From the NCBI GenBank assembly GCA_963739085.1, contig CAVTZA010000007.1, positions 124,001 to 188,000 of the forward strand: a stretch of DNA of 64,000 nt, read 5' to 3'. The notes below the pieces were generated by a model. That model was not told where the DNA came from, searched no databases, and saw only the letters and a program-made list of their open reading frames with translations. The translations under genes and the position numbers were made by a program. Every line of letters starts with the position of its first letter. The stretch's first letter is position 1. This DNA is from DATFQE01 sp963739085 (GTDB lineage Bacteria; Actinomycetota; Thermoleophilia; Gaiellales; Gaiellaceae). Of this stretch, positions 39,541-47,589 are shown piece after piece.

Positions 39541-39707
39541 CGTGACGATTTCGTGACGGTGCCTGGCACTGGAAACGGGCGGCGTGGCCGCGTCTCGCGC
39601 GGCCGGCGTACCCGCCCGAAGAGCCGTCACGATGAAGAGGAACGCCGTTGCCGGCGGCCGCGGGGCCTGTGGACAGTCCGTGACGCTTTCGTGACGGTGC
39701 CTGGCAC
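39541..39707 (+). repeat. Direct repeat, two 29-base copies (39541-39569 and 39679-39707)
   Basis: Two copies in the same orientation, 138 bases apart, differing at one position. Each has CGTGACG, one variable base, TTTCGTGACGGTG and then CCTGGCAC. The core GGTGCC(T/A)GGCACC is palindromic. An 18-base match (GTGACGGTGCCTGGCACC) also occurs on the minus strand in gpmI at about 25609-25628, where it encodes VTVPGT. No reading frame spans the region convincingly. Confidence 0.8.
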
Positions 39708-39755
39708 CAGCAAGGCGGCTCACGCTCGCCCAAGCCGGCCGGAACGGCCTGGGCT

Positions 39756-40133
39756 TCAGAGGCCGTAGGAGTGCTGGTCGCGCCAGACGCGGAACATCGC
39801 GAAGCCGCAGATGATCAGCACGAGGAAGAACGCGAGCGCGTCACGTCCTGACGGGCTCGTCAGGAAGAACGCGGCGAGGTCGAGCACGATCAGGGCGGCC
39901 GCGCCGTAGAAGGCAGCCCGCGCGCGCGTCGACCACGACTCGATGTCGGATCGCCGCTCGCGCCAGACGAGGTAGACGAAGAACGCGATGGCGAGGAAGA
40001 ACGCGATCTGCGCGAGCAGGAACAGCGCGGTCAGCGTCGCCTGAAGCTGCAGCACGACCACGACCACCGCGATCAGCCCGACCACGATCAGTCCGCGGAC
40101 GAACGGGTTCATGTCGCCGATCAGCCGTCTCAT
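39756..40133 (-). CDS. Multi-helix membrane protein, unknown
   Basis: 125 aa from ATG 40131-40133. About four hydrophobic segments: FVRGLIVVGLIAVVVVVL, LFLLAQIAFFLAIAFFVYLVW, AALIVLDLAAFFL and ALAFFLVLIICGFAMF. Starts within an ATGA overlap with the upstream gene, so the two are a tight operon. No family recognised with confidence. Confidence 0.6.
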   Translation of the reverse strand: MRRLIGDMNPFVRGLIVVGLIAVVVVVLQLQATLTALFLLAQIAFFLAIAFFVYLVWRERRSDIESWSTRARAAFYGAAALIVLDLAAFFLTSPSGRDALAFFLVLIICGFAMFRVWRDQHSYGL

Positions 40134-40486
40134 GCGCCTGTCATGAAGGCGCGCACCGCAAGCGCCCCGGCCACCAGGGTAGCTCCCGCGAACCAGAGCA
40201 GCCGTCGCCGAGGATCTGCCGGCGCGTAGAGCCACGGGGCCAGCACCGCGAGCAGCGCGAGCGTCCCGTAGGCGTAGTGGAGCTCCTCGGGGGCGCGCTT
40301 GTCGCCGGACAGGAGCAGCAGGCCGACGGCGACCTGCGCGATCAGCACCGTCTGTGCGAGCGCCAGGAGCTGACGCGCCAGAGGACCTGCGGACCCGCGG
40401 CGCCGATAAGCGACCGCGCCGGCGGCCGACGCCACCGCCGCAACCGCGATCACGAGGACCGCGAGCGTCTCGTGGACGGCGACCAC
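40130..40486 (-). CDS. Membrane protein, unknown
   Basis: 118 aa from GTG 40484-40486 (VVAVHETLAVLVIA). Four predicted helices, with a His-containing loop ELHYAYGTLALLAVLAP near the middle. The arrangement hints at a small heme- or quinone-related membrane protein (DUF420/COX-assembly-like), but that is weak. Operon partner of the following gene (ATGA overlap). Divergent from bcp, whose ATG is 26 bases away. Confidence 0.6.
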   Translation of the reverse strand: MVAVHETLAVLVIAVAAVASAAGAVAYRRRGSAGPLARQLLALAQTVLIAQVAVGLLLLSGDKRAPEELHYAYGTLALLAVLAPWLYAPADPRRRLLWFAGATLVAGALAVRAFMTGA

Positions 40487-40511
40487 GCCGCGAGCGTATA
40501 GGCTCGATGTG

Positions 40512-40970
40512 ATGGTCGAGGAAGGCAAGCCGGCACCCGATTTCGAGCTCACGAGCGACGAGGGCAACAGCGTTCGTCTGTCCGAGCTGCGCGGGCAACC
40601 GGTGGTCGTCTACTTCTATCCGAAGGACGACACGCCGGGCTGTACTACGCAGGCGTGCGGCATTCGCGACAACTACGACGCGTTCGGCGAACGCGGAGCG
40701 GTCGTGCTCGGCATCAGCCCGGACGACGAGAGCTCGCACGTGAAGTTCAAGCAGAAGTACGGCCTGCCGTTCACGCTGCTCGCCGATCCCGACCACAAGG
40801 TCGCCGACGAGTACGGCGTCTGGGGCGAGCGCTCCCTGTACGGCAAGAAGTACATGGGGATCGAGCGCTCGACGTTCGTGATCGACCGGGAAGGCAACGT
40901 CTCGAAGGTGATGCGCCGCGTGAAGCCGGACACGCACGCACAGCAGGTCCTAGACGCGCTGGCCGACTAA
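40512..40970 (+). CDS. bcp: Peroxiredoxin Bcp/PrxQ type
   Basis: 152 aa from ATG 40512 (a GTG three bases earlier is possible). Thioredoxin fold with APDFELTSDEG, VVYFYPKDDTPGCTTQACGIRD (peroxidatic Cys in PGCTTQ and resolving Cys five residues later) and GISPDD. Atypical two-Cys peroxiredoxin that reduces alkyl peroxides using thioredoxin. Confidence 0.94.
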   Translation: MVEEGKPAPDFELTSDEGNSVRLSELRGQPVVVYFYPKDDTPGCTTQACGIRDNYDAFGERGAVVLGISPDDESSHVKFKQKYGLPFTLLADPDHKVADEYGVWGERSLYGKKYMGIERSTFVIDREGNVSKVMRRVKPDTHAQQVLDALAD

Positions 40971-41836
40971 GAACGCGTTCTTCTTGGCCCAACGGGCTAA
41001 AGCCGGAGCCAAGGTGAGGACGCGCGGGACCTACCTTCCCGCTTTCAATCGTGGCTAGATACGCACCGGGCGGCGCTGCTCGTCTCCCCCGCCGCCGCTC
41101 TCGGGGGGCCCGGGTCGGGCCGCAGGCCTCGGGCCCCTCACCCCCATGTGATACCCCTCGTGTCGGTCCATGGAGGGGCCGCCCACCGGGGGCAAGCAAC
41201 CCCTCCGAGGAGAGCGAACCGGAGACGCCTCCTATGCGCGAAGAGGCAAATGCCTGCCTCCGGCTCGTTCAGAGAGAGACGCAGATCGTTCTGAGCGATC
41301 ATTGTCCCCTCGCACGATGCAGTATGCGATATCTCGGCAGGTCTCGCGAATCTTCTTATGCGGATCGAGGCCGTTCGGGAGGCACGGCTAGAGCGACCGG
41401 GCGCCGGGCAGCCGACAAGCGGGTCCCCCTACTCCCCGCTTGGCTAGCCGCCCGGCGCCTGAAGGCCTTGGCCGCTTGCCGCAGATCCAGATTTCTAACG
41501 AAGGCGTTGTGAGCGCTCAATCTCGTTGTCCTTTGCGTTCACACACATGAAGGTGCAGCCTCGAGGCAGGGATCCGAGCGCCCCTTCCCGAATCCCACGG
41601 CATAAGGCGGCTGGCTCCCCCTAGCCGCCCCCGGGGTGCTCGGGCACGGCCGGATTCTCCTCGAGCGCCCCACCACCTTCGCCGCGCAGCCACGGCAGGC
41701 GACCCACGACGGGGACGGTTTCGGGCCTCGGATGTTGAAGCTTGGCTCGAGGCGTGCCAGCGCGGACCGCAAGTCGATGTCGCACAGTGACGTGAAACCG
41801 CCGCGAGCAACGACAAGTACTGAAGGGCACGACGGT
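40971..41836 (+). other. Gene-free GC-rich stretch with several strong hairpins; candidate structured RNA
   Basis: No supportable protein frame. Between about 41069 and 41206 are nested GC-rich inverted repeats: GGCGGCG with CGCCGCC, GGGGCCCG with CGGGCCCC, and GGAGGGG (41172) with CCCCTCC (41206). The order resembles a folded RNA rather than random GC sequence. RNase P RNA, tmRNA and SRP RNA were looked for by their conserved blocks and not found. The stretch ends at a tRNA-like sequence. Strand is a guess. Confidence 0.4.
41400..41459 (+). other. Long imperfect hairpin, 10-bp outer and 7-bp inner stem
   Basis: GGCGCCGGGC (41400-41409) pairs with GCCCGGCGCC (41450-41459); inside, AAGCGGG (41417-41423) pairs with CCCGCTT (41435-41441). 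No T-run follows, so a classical terminator is unlikely. May be the closing stem of an RNA element. Confidence 0.65.
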
Positions 41837-41908
41837 GCGGGGGTAGTCCAACGGTCAGGACGGCGGCTCGCCTTGCCGCAGATGCAGGTTCGATTCCTGC
41901 TCCCCGCT
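41837..41908 (+). tRNA. tRNA-Gly-like sequence (GCC) with abnormal anticodon loop
   Basis: A 72-nt cloverleaf can be drawn: acceptor GCGGGGG/TCCCCGC, D-arm GTCC/GGAC, anticodon stem GCGGC/GCCGC, T-arm GCAGG/CCTGC with loop TTCGATT, and T73. Acceptor and discriminator fit glycine identity. The seven-base anticodon loop is TCGCCTT, giving anticodon GCC but C at 33 instead of U, and T at 37 and 38 where purine/A is normal. It is therefore either a non-decoding or decayed tRNA, or contains sequence errors. TCCA follows the discriminator. Confidence 0.6.
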
Positions 41909-42426
41909 TCCAGTCCGTGCTTCCGCTCAGCGAGAGGGACGAAGGACTGACTTAGAGAAGGAAAGGAAGTATAGTCTAGGAGAGTTAAATGGGGAGGTAG
42001 TGGTAGGAAAAGTGAGATGAAAGGAGTGGTAAATACATCTGAGAAGAGTAGCTTGCTGAGCGGGAAGGAGAAAGAGGCGAAGAAGTAGTGGCTGTAAGAG
42101 CTAAAGAAAAGCAGCAAGGAGAAGGAGATGGAGGATAGAGACTGGTAATAAGGCATGGATCTCTAGTAGGTGCCGAGCTCGAAGTAGAAGAGAGTGCTGG
42201 CGCTGGCAAAGATAAGTTGAAGGAGTGAGGGGGAAAGCTGTGTAAACGAGTAGTCTAAGGAAGATGTATAGAAAGAACGGCTACAAAGAAAAGTGATGTA
42301 AGACTTAGGAAATAGACTGCGGGAAGACTCCTTGCAGTGGGGCTAGGAAAAAGTAGAAGTAGTAGAGGAAAGAGTACAACGCTGGTTAGTGCAGGACGGC
42401 AACGCGCAACATCGCGAGGTGGCGGG

Positions 42427-42741
42427 TCAACAAGAGAGAGAGAAGTTAAGGAAGCTGCTAGTTAAGAAGAAAGACAGAGGGAAGAAAGAGAAAGAATAGA
42501 AGAGGGAAGAAGCATCATCGGAATGCTACAAGGAAGACGTAGTAGTACACTATGCTGGAGATGGACTACGGCTGTTAAAACGACGGTAGTAAGTGATGAC
42601 TGTGAACTAGTCGGATAGGAGATCGGCGAGCGTGTAGAAATGACCGCTGTCGCCGGTCGCCCCCATGATCAAAAGAACAGGCGGATCGCTGCCGCGGACC
42701 TCGTGGTAGAGCTCGGCACCGTTGACGCTGACCATCGGCAT
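42427..42741 (-). pseudogene. Remnant of an alpha/beta-hydrolase gene, N-terminal 105 codons, progressively corrupted
   Basis: From ATG 42739-42741 the minus strand reads a typical alpha/beta-hydrolase start: VNGAELYHEVRG, then PPVLLIMGATGDSGHF and YTLADLLSD. Codon 45, where Glu is expected, is TAG. The frame then continues without indels: FTVITYYRRFNSRSP where family members have TYDRRGNSRS, an SDDASSLF stretch, and LTSSF at codons 93-97 where the nucleophile elbow GxSxG belongs. Mismatches are mainly residues with G in their codons (Gly, Ala, Glu, Asp) turned to T-containing codons (Phe, Ser, Tyr, stop). Confidence 0.7.
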
Positions 42742-43399
42742 CGCAAAGCTCGCTGGGATCTAAAAGAGGATAATGAAGGAACGACAAAGAAAGACAGAGA
42801 ACTCATAGAAGCTGCGAAAGGGAAACGAAGAAAATGAAAAAGGAAATAAAAGAAAAAGCGAGCGCTAAGGCGGAGGCGGAGTCGGGTTGCGATATAGAAA
42901 AAGAGACACTCTGGTAGAGGAAAAATGCAGAGAAACAGAAGGATAAAGAGCAAGCCGTAGCTAGAAGAAAAAAAAGAAGAAGCTTGAAGAAAAGCTGCGT
43001 CAGGACGAAAGTACAACTCAAACGAGTGATGGAAGAGGAGATTGCGGAAGAGGTTTAAGGCTGCGATGCGGTTTAGGGCTTAGATGAGACGAAGGGATAG
43101 ACGAGTTAGATCAGGTAGCGCTCACTACAGCTACGCTGACGCATCGCTGCAAGCAGGGCTAGAGCTTTAGGCGTAAAGAGACGGGACGGTGTCTTCGATA
43201 CAGCGTTGCGTATGCGTGAGGGTAGATGCAGAAATAAAAACAGTACTGACGGAAGAGTGGCGAGTATTTTAGCTTAGGTGTAATAGGCTTAGGGGCTGCT
43301 AGAGCGGGGCGTTGGAGCGGCAGTGGGAAGTTAGAGTATTAAAGTAAGACTGGAAAAGACGGTAAGGGAAGACAAAACAGAGCCAAATAAAGATCCAGG

Positions 43400-43675
43400 C
43401 TACGAGGATGAACAGGTAGAGCGGGAGGGCGACAAGGAGCGCAAATAACGGCTACAAGAACGCGGGGATGGCGAGCAAGCTGGGTGAACGCCAGGGATGC
43501 GTGCGTTAGTGAGGGGAACGCTAGGAGAGCCGAAGCCCCAAGAGGAAGCTTCCTGCCAGACCGGGACGACTATCGCTGCGGCGAGAAGTGTCGACCAGGG
43601 GATGTCCGGGATCGTGAGGAAGATCTCTGCCGGTACCGCGACGGGTACCGCGACAAGGAAGCAGCAGACCAGCAT
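43400..43675 (-). pseudogene. Remnant of a membrane-protein gene, possibly DUF983-like
   Basis: Minus-strand frame with a hydrophobic run LVAVPVAVPAEIFLTIPDIPWSTLL and AAAIVVPVW. The LT.PDIPW..LL pattern resembles the central part of DUF983 proteins, but the frame upstream is closed by a stop and the downstream part runs into the C-depleted sequence. Assignment is weak; what is clear is that ordinary coding-like sequence is present in this island and dissolves leftwards. Confidence 0.3.
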
Positions 43676-44055
43676 GTCCGCTCCTGACTCTCCGGTCGCG
43701 TCGCCAGAGCCGTGCGATCCTGATCAACAGCGCGATCGAGCCTGCGGTTCTCGTTGATCCAGTAGTCGTTGTACATGTGCCGGCTCATATCTACGTAGCT
43801 CAGAGTGCTGTGGGATGAAGAGGAAATAAAAAAGGAGGAGATGGAAAGGATAGAGGATAAAGATAAAAAGGAAAGATAAGGAGGAGAAGAGAAAGAGAAT
43901 ATGGAGAAGGAGATGATAAAAAGAATAAAAGAAGGTATAAAATGGAAGTAAGAGATAGAAGAAAAATAAGAAAGGAGAGAGAAGGGGAAGATAGGCTGGA
44001 TGGTTGTATGCGAGGCGCTCTGGCTCCGTGAGATAAGGAAATAGAAGAATGGTAA

Positions 44056-44230
44056 ATGCGAAGGCTGGCTGTGGCTGATCTTGATTCTATTGATCCTGCT
44101 CTACGACGGTCGAATCGATGCGGAAGGCGTGCTGACAGACTGCGACCTCGCGGACTACAACGACTCGGACGAGGGCAAGCACTCCCAGCGGCGCCGGGGC
44201 GGCGCCCTCATCGTCGTCCTCCAGATGTGA
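44056..44230 (+). pseudogene. C-terminal remnant of a plus-strand membrane-protein gene
   Basis: The plus frame ending at TGA 44228-44230 reads GWLWLILILLILLYDGRID, AEGVLTDCDLADYN and a basic end. The left part runs into C-depleted sequence with a stop at about 44041. It suggests that plus-strand genes are affected in the same way as minus-strand ones. No family recognised. Confidence 0.3.
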
Positions 44231-44231
44231 A

Positions 44232-44315
44232 TGCGGATGAGAGGACTTGAACCTCCACGGGGTTGCCCCCACACGGACCTGAACCGTGCGCGTCTACCAA
44301 TTCCGCCACATCCGC
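44232..44315 (-). tRNA. tRNA-Leu (CAG)
   Basis: 84-nt class II tRNA: acceptor GCGGATG/CATCCGC, D-arm with TTGGTAGACGC, anticodon loop TTCAGGT (CAG), long variable arm GTGGGGGCAACCCCGT region, T-loop TTCAAGT, discriminator A. Normal in every respect, so the corrupted tract ends before it. Confidence 0.96.
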
Positions 44316-44372
44316 GCGGACGTCAGTGTAGCCGCGGCCGCCAGGCCCCGACACCTCGAAAACGCACGTACC

Positions 44373-46841
44373 ATGCGCGATCTGAGACGGCTCGGGACAC
44401 TCGTCGCCGCGGTTGCGCTGCTCGCCCTTCCGGGTGCGTCGGCGCTCGCCCGGCCGGCTCAGCACGGGGACGACCTCGTCGAGGTGGTCGTCACGCTGAA
44501 CCAGCCGCCGCTCGCACAAGCCTCCACCCAGGGCCGCTGGCTGTCCTCCACACGCACGCGCGGCCGGCTGACCCTGCGCGCGCCCGCAAGCCGCTCGTAC
44601 GTCCGCACGCTCGCGTCCGCCCAGCGCTCTTTGCAGTCGCGGATCGCGTCCACGGCCCCGGGCGTCCGCTTCGGTTGGCGGTACACGGTCGTCGCGAACG
44701 GTTTCTCGGTCGTGCTGCCGCGCTCCCAGGCCGACCGCCTCGACTCCGTTCCGGGCGTGGCGAAGGTGTGGCCGAGCGTCAGGTACCGCCCGCTGCTCGA
44801 CCGCAGCGTGAAGCTGATCAAGGCGCCGACCCTCTGGGGCCCGACGCTGGCGACCTCCGGGCAGGGGATGAAGATCGGGATCATCGACGACGGGATCGAC
44901 GCCTCGCATCCGTTCTTCAATCCGGCCGGCTACACCATGCCGCCCGGGTTCCCGAAGGGCGTCACGGCGGACACGACCGCGAAGGTCATCGTCGCGCGGG
45001 CGTTTGTTCCCCCCTCGGCCTCCTGGAAGAACGCACGCAAGCCCTTCGACCCCGTCTTCTCCGAGCACGCCACGCACGTCGCCGGCATCGCGGCCGGAAA
45101 CGCGGGCACGCGCACGGGCTTCGGCCGCACGGTCTCGGGCGTGGCCCCGGGCGCGTACCTGGGCAACTACAAGGTCCTGACGGTTCCGACCGATGCCGGC
45201 GTCGGGCTCAACGGCAACTCGCCCGAGATCGCGGCCGGCATCGAGGCGGCCGTCCGCGACGGCATGGACGTGATCAACCTCTCGCTCGGGGAGCCCGAGA
45301 TCGACCCGGGCCGCGACCTCGTCGTGCGGGCGATCAACGGGGCGGCGGCCGCCGGAGTGGTTCCTGTCGTGGCGGCCGGCAACGACTACGCCGAGTTCGG
45401 CGGCGGCTCGGTCACCTCACCCGGGAGCGCGGCCGACGCGATCACGGTCGCGGCCGTGACGCCGGAGAGCCGCCCGCAGCTCGCCGAGTTCTCCTCCGCG
45501 GGCCCGACGCCCGTCTCGCTCCTACTGAAGCCGGACGTCAGCGCTCCAGGCGTCGAGATCCTCTCGTCCGTGCCGGCCCGCGAGGGCACCTGGGCGTCAT
45601 TCAGTGGGACGAGCATGGCGTCACCGCACGTCGCGGGCAGCGCTGCTCTCTTGCTCCAGCGCCACCCGATCTGGACGCCGGGGCAGGTGAAGTCGGCGCT
45701 CGTGCAGTCCGGCAGGGAGGTTGAGTCGTCCGGTGACGTGCGCCCCGTGCGCGAGGGGGGCGGGCTCGTCGACCTCGTCAAGGCCGACTCGCCACTCGTG
45801 TTCGCCCGCCCGACGAGCATCTCGTTCGGCCTCGTCCGGCCGGGCTTCTCGACGACCCGTCCGATCGAGCTGTCGGACGCGGGTGCCGGCGCCGGGCCGT
45901 GGACGGTGTCCGTCGACCAACAGCGCGCCGACAGCGCGGTCTCGATCGGCGTCCCGGCGGCCGTGACCGTGCCCGGGCCCCTGCCGGTCTCGCTTGCGGT
46001 CGGACGGGCAGCCCGGGAGCGCGAGCTCACCGGCTTCGTCGTGCTCATGCGCGGCGCGGAGCGGCGAAGGATCGCGTACTGGCTCCGTGTCTCGAATCCG
46101 TCGCTGGCACGGAAGCCGTCGACGCGGCTCACCCGGCCGGGCCTGCATGCGTCGACGACTCGGGGCGCCACCGCACGCATCCGGGAGTACCGCTATCCGT
46201 CAGAGGTCGCTCTGCCGGGCGTCACCGGCCGACTGCTCGGGCCCGAGCGCGTGTTCCGCGTCAGGCTCCGCCGGCCCGCGGTGAACTTCGGCGTCGCCGT
46301 CGTCTGGCGCGCGAAGGGCGTCCGGGTCGAGCCGCGGATCGTCCGCGCCGGCGACGAGGACCGCCTGATCGGGCAGACTGCCCTGCCCATCAACCTCAAC
46401 CCCTACCTGCGCCAGTACCGGCAGCCGACGCCCGCGGCGGGAGCCGTCCGGCCGGCGGCGGGGAGCTACGACGTCGTCTTCGACGGGCCGAGTCTGGGCA
46501 GCGCGGGTCGCTTTCGTTTTCGCTACTGGGTGAACGACACGACGCGCCCACGCCTGCGCGTGCCCTCGCGGACGGTGCAGCAGGGGGCGCCGTTACGGAT
46601 CCGTGCCACCGACAGCGGCTCGGGTATCGATCCGCGCACCGTCTTCGTGACGATCGACCGCGCGAGCGTCCCCGTGACCATGACCGGCGGCGTGATCAGC
46701 GTTGGAACGGGACGCCTGCGCCCGGGCCGGCACCAGCTGACGGTCCAGGTCTCGGACTACCAGGAGTCGCGGAACATGGAGAACGCGACGGCGATCCTGC
46801 CGAACACCGGCAGGCTCACGACGTCGATCGTCGTGCGCTAG
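44373..46841 (+). CDS. Secreted subtilisin-family serine protease (S8)
   Basis: 822 aa from ATG 44373. Signal peptide (LGTLVAAVALLALPGASALA), an I9-like propeptide (VVVTLNQPPLAQ, SRYVRTLASAQ-like region), then the S8 domain: IGIIDDGIDASHPFF (Asp), EHATHVAGIAAGN (His), VVAAGNDYAEF (oxyanion Asn region), FSGTSMASPHVAGSAALL (Ser). After about residue 480 come beta-sandwich domains with Ig/fibronectin-like appearance ending GRLTTSIVVR. The insertion between Asp and His is larger than in subtilisin. Exported protease of unknown target. Confidence 0.9.
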   Translation: MRDLRRLGTLVAAVALLALPGASALARPAQHGDDLVEVVVTLNQPPLAQASTQGRWLSSTRTRGRLTLRAPASRSYVRTLASAQRSLQSRIASTAPGVRFGWRYTVVANGFSVVLPRSQADRLDSVPGVAKVWPSVRYRPLLDRSVKLIKAPTLWGPTLATSGQGMKIGIIDDGIDASHPFFNPAGYTMPPGFPKGVTADTTAKVIVARAFVPPSASWKNARKPFDPVFSEHATHVAGIAAGNAGTRTGFGRTVSGVAPGAYLGNYKVLTVPTDAGVGLNGNSPEIAAGIEAAVRDGMDVINLSLGEPEIDPGRDLVVRAINGAAAAGVVPVVAAGNDYAEFGGGSVTSPGSAADAITVAAVTPESRPQLAEFSSAGPTPVSLLLKPDVSAPGVEILSSVPAREGTWASFSGTSMASPHVAGSAALLLQRHPIWTPGQVKSALVQSGREVESSGDVRPVREGGGLVDLVKADSPLVFARPTSISFGLVRPGFSTTRPIELSDAGAGAGPWTVSVDQQRADSAVSIGVPAAVTVPGPLPVSLAVGRAARERELTGFVVLMRGAERRRIAYWLRVSNPSLARKPSTRLTRPGLHASTTRGATARIREYRYPSEVALPGVTGRLLGPERVFRVRLRRPAVNFGVAVVWRAKGVRVEPRIVRAGDEDRLIGQTALPINLNPYLRQYRQPTPAAGAVRPAAGSYDVVFDGPSLGSAGRFRFRYWVNDTTRPRLRVPSRTVQQGAPLRIRATDSGSGIDPRTVFVTIDRASVPVTMTGGVISVGTGRLRPGRHQLTVQVSDYQESRNMENATAILPNTGRLTTSIVVR

Positions 46842-46850
46842 CCGCGCCGC

Positions 46851-47087
46851 CTAGCCGGGCCGCTCGCGGTCCTGTTCCTTGGTCACCGGCAGCTGCGCAA
46901 GGTCGCGCTGCACCGCGGCCTCGAACTCGTCGCTCTCGGTGCGCAGCAGCTTGAGCTGGGACTTGCGGCGGGAGCGCTCGCGACGCCGCCTGGCCTCCAT
47001 CCCGGTACGACTGGAGACCCGCGGCCACTCGGCGGCTACCAGCACCGCCACGGCACAGGCGAGCAGTGAGATCCAGAGCCAGCCCAC
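46851..47087 (-). CDS. Small membrane-anchored basic protein, unknown
   Basis: 78 aa. One N-terminal helix (MGWLWISLLACAVAVLVAAEW), then a strongly basic stretch (MEARRRRERSRRKSQLKLL) and an acidic end. Topology suggests a single-pass anchor with a nucleic-acid- or lipid-contacting tail. No family recognised. Confidence 0.5.
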   Translation of the reverse strand: MGWLWISLLACAVAVLVAAEWPRVSSRTGMEARRRRERSRRKSQLKLLRTESDEFEAAVQRDLAQLPVTKEQDRERPG

Positions 47088-47130
47088 GCCCTGATCTTAG
47101 CCTGGACCGGCAGGTGGAATCCACGGAGGT

Positions 47131-47508
47131 TCAGAAGGGCAGCAGCGGGAAGTCGAGGTACTTCGCGGCCGCGATCAGCGCGACGAGGGCTGCCAGGCCG
47201 GCGGCGAGCGAGAGCACCTGCTGTAGGCGGCTCGCATGGCGCACCGTGCGGCTCGTCTTGCTCATCTGCTCGAGCGTCCGCTCGAGCACTCGCTCGGCCC
47301 ACGCGAACTCCAGTGCCAGCATCGCGAACCCGACCGCCATCACGAGCAGCCCTGGCCCCGGGAGCACGAGCAGGGCGATTCCGACCAGCACGATCGTGAA
47401 CCCGAGCAGCGCGAAGGGAATGCGGTAGAAGCGGCTCCGGGAAAGGTGACGGTCGCGCTGCGCGCGCAGGCGCTCGATCCACGGGTGCCGCGTCCCCTGC
47501 TCCTCCAT
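47131..47508 (-). CDS. PGPGW-type transmembrane protein (TIGR02611-like)
   Basis: 125 aa. A basic N-terminus is followed by FALLGFTIVLVGIALLVLPGPGLLVMAVGFAMLALEFAWAERVL, the signature of the actinobacterial TIGR02611/PGPGW family (here PGPGLL), and a second hydrophobic hairpin near the end. Function unknown. Lies beside the other small membrane protein, possibly one operon. Confidence 0.78.
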   Translation of the reverse strand: MEEQGTRHPWIERLRAQRDRHLSRSRFYRIPFALLGFTIVLVGIALLVLPGPGLLVMAVGFAMLALEFAWAERVLERTLEQMSKTSRTVRHASRLQQVLSLAAGLAALVALIAAAKYLDFPLLPF

Positions 47509-47589
47509 GACCGGAAACCTATGGGCAGACGCCGATGCGGGAGGGGCGGGAGGCGCCGTGGCGCCCGTGGCGTCAGGGCGCCTCGACCG

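Larger units (their letters stand above)
41925..44050. other. C-depleted, purine-rich tract with islands of normal sequence
   Basis: About 2.1 kb unlike anything else in the window. In 43801-44000 only about 26 of 200 plus-strand bases are pyrimidines; 43861-43920 counts A34 G20 T6 C0. Stops crowd all frames. Islands of normal composition are at roughly 42375-42430, 42610-42770 and 43480-43800, each with a sharp right edge and gradual decay leftwards. The composition equals ordinary 70% GC sequence with nearly all plus-strand C read as A. No transposase, phage or repeat structure is seen. Artefact is a serious possibility. Confidence 0.75.

Noticed and set aside
40971..41836. RNase P RNA, tmRNA or SRP RNA in the hairpin-rich gap
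   Set aside because: The conserved blocks (GAGGAAAGTCC; the tmRNA tag and GGTTTCGAC; GGAAGGAAGCAGC-type SRP loop) are absent on both strands.
43484..43757. Plus-strand frames in the 43.5-43.8 kb island
   Set aside because: Arg/Asp-rich without motifs; the hydrophobic minus-strand frame is a better candidate, and even that is weak.
41925..44050. Purine-rich tract as a CRISPR array, satellite or giant ncRNA such as GOLLD/ROOL
   Set aside because: No regular repeat unit or spacer structure, no long-range stems with C available for pairing, and recognisable altered coding sequence lies inside it.
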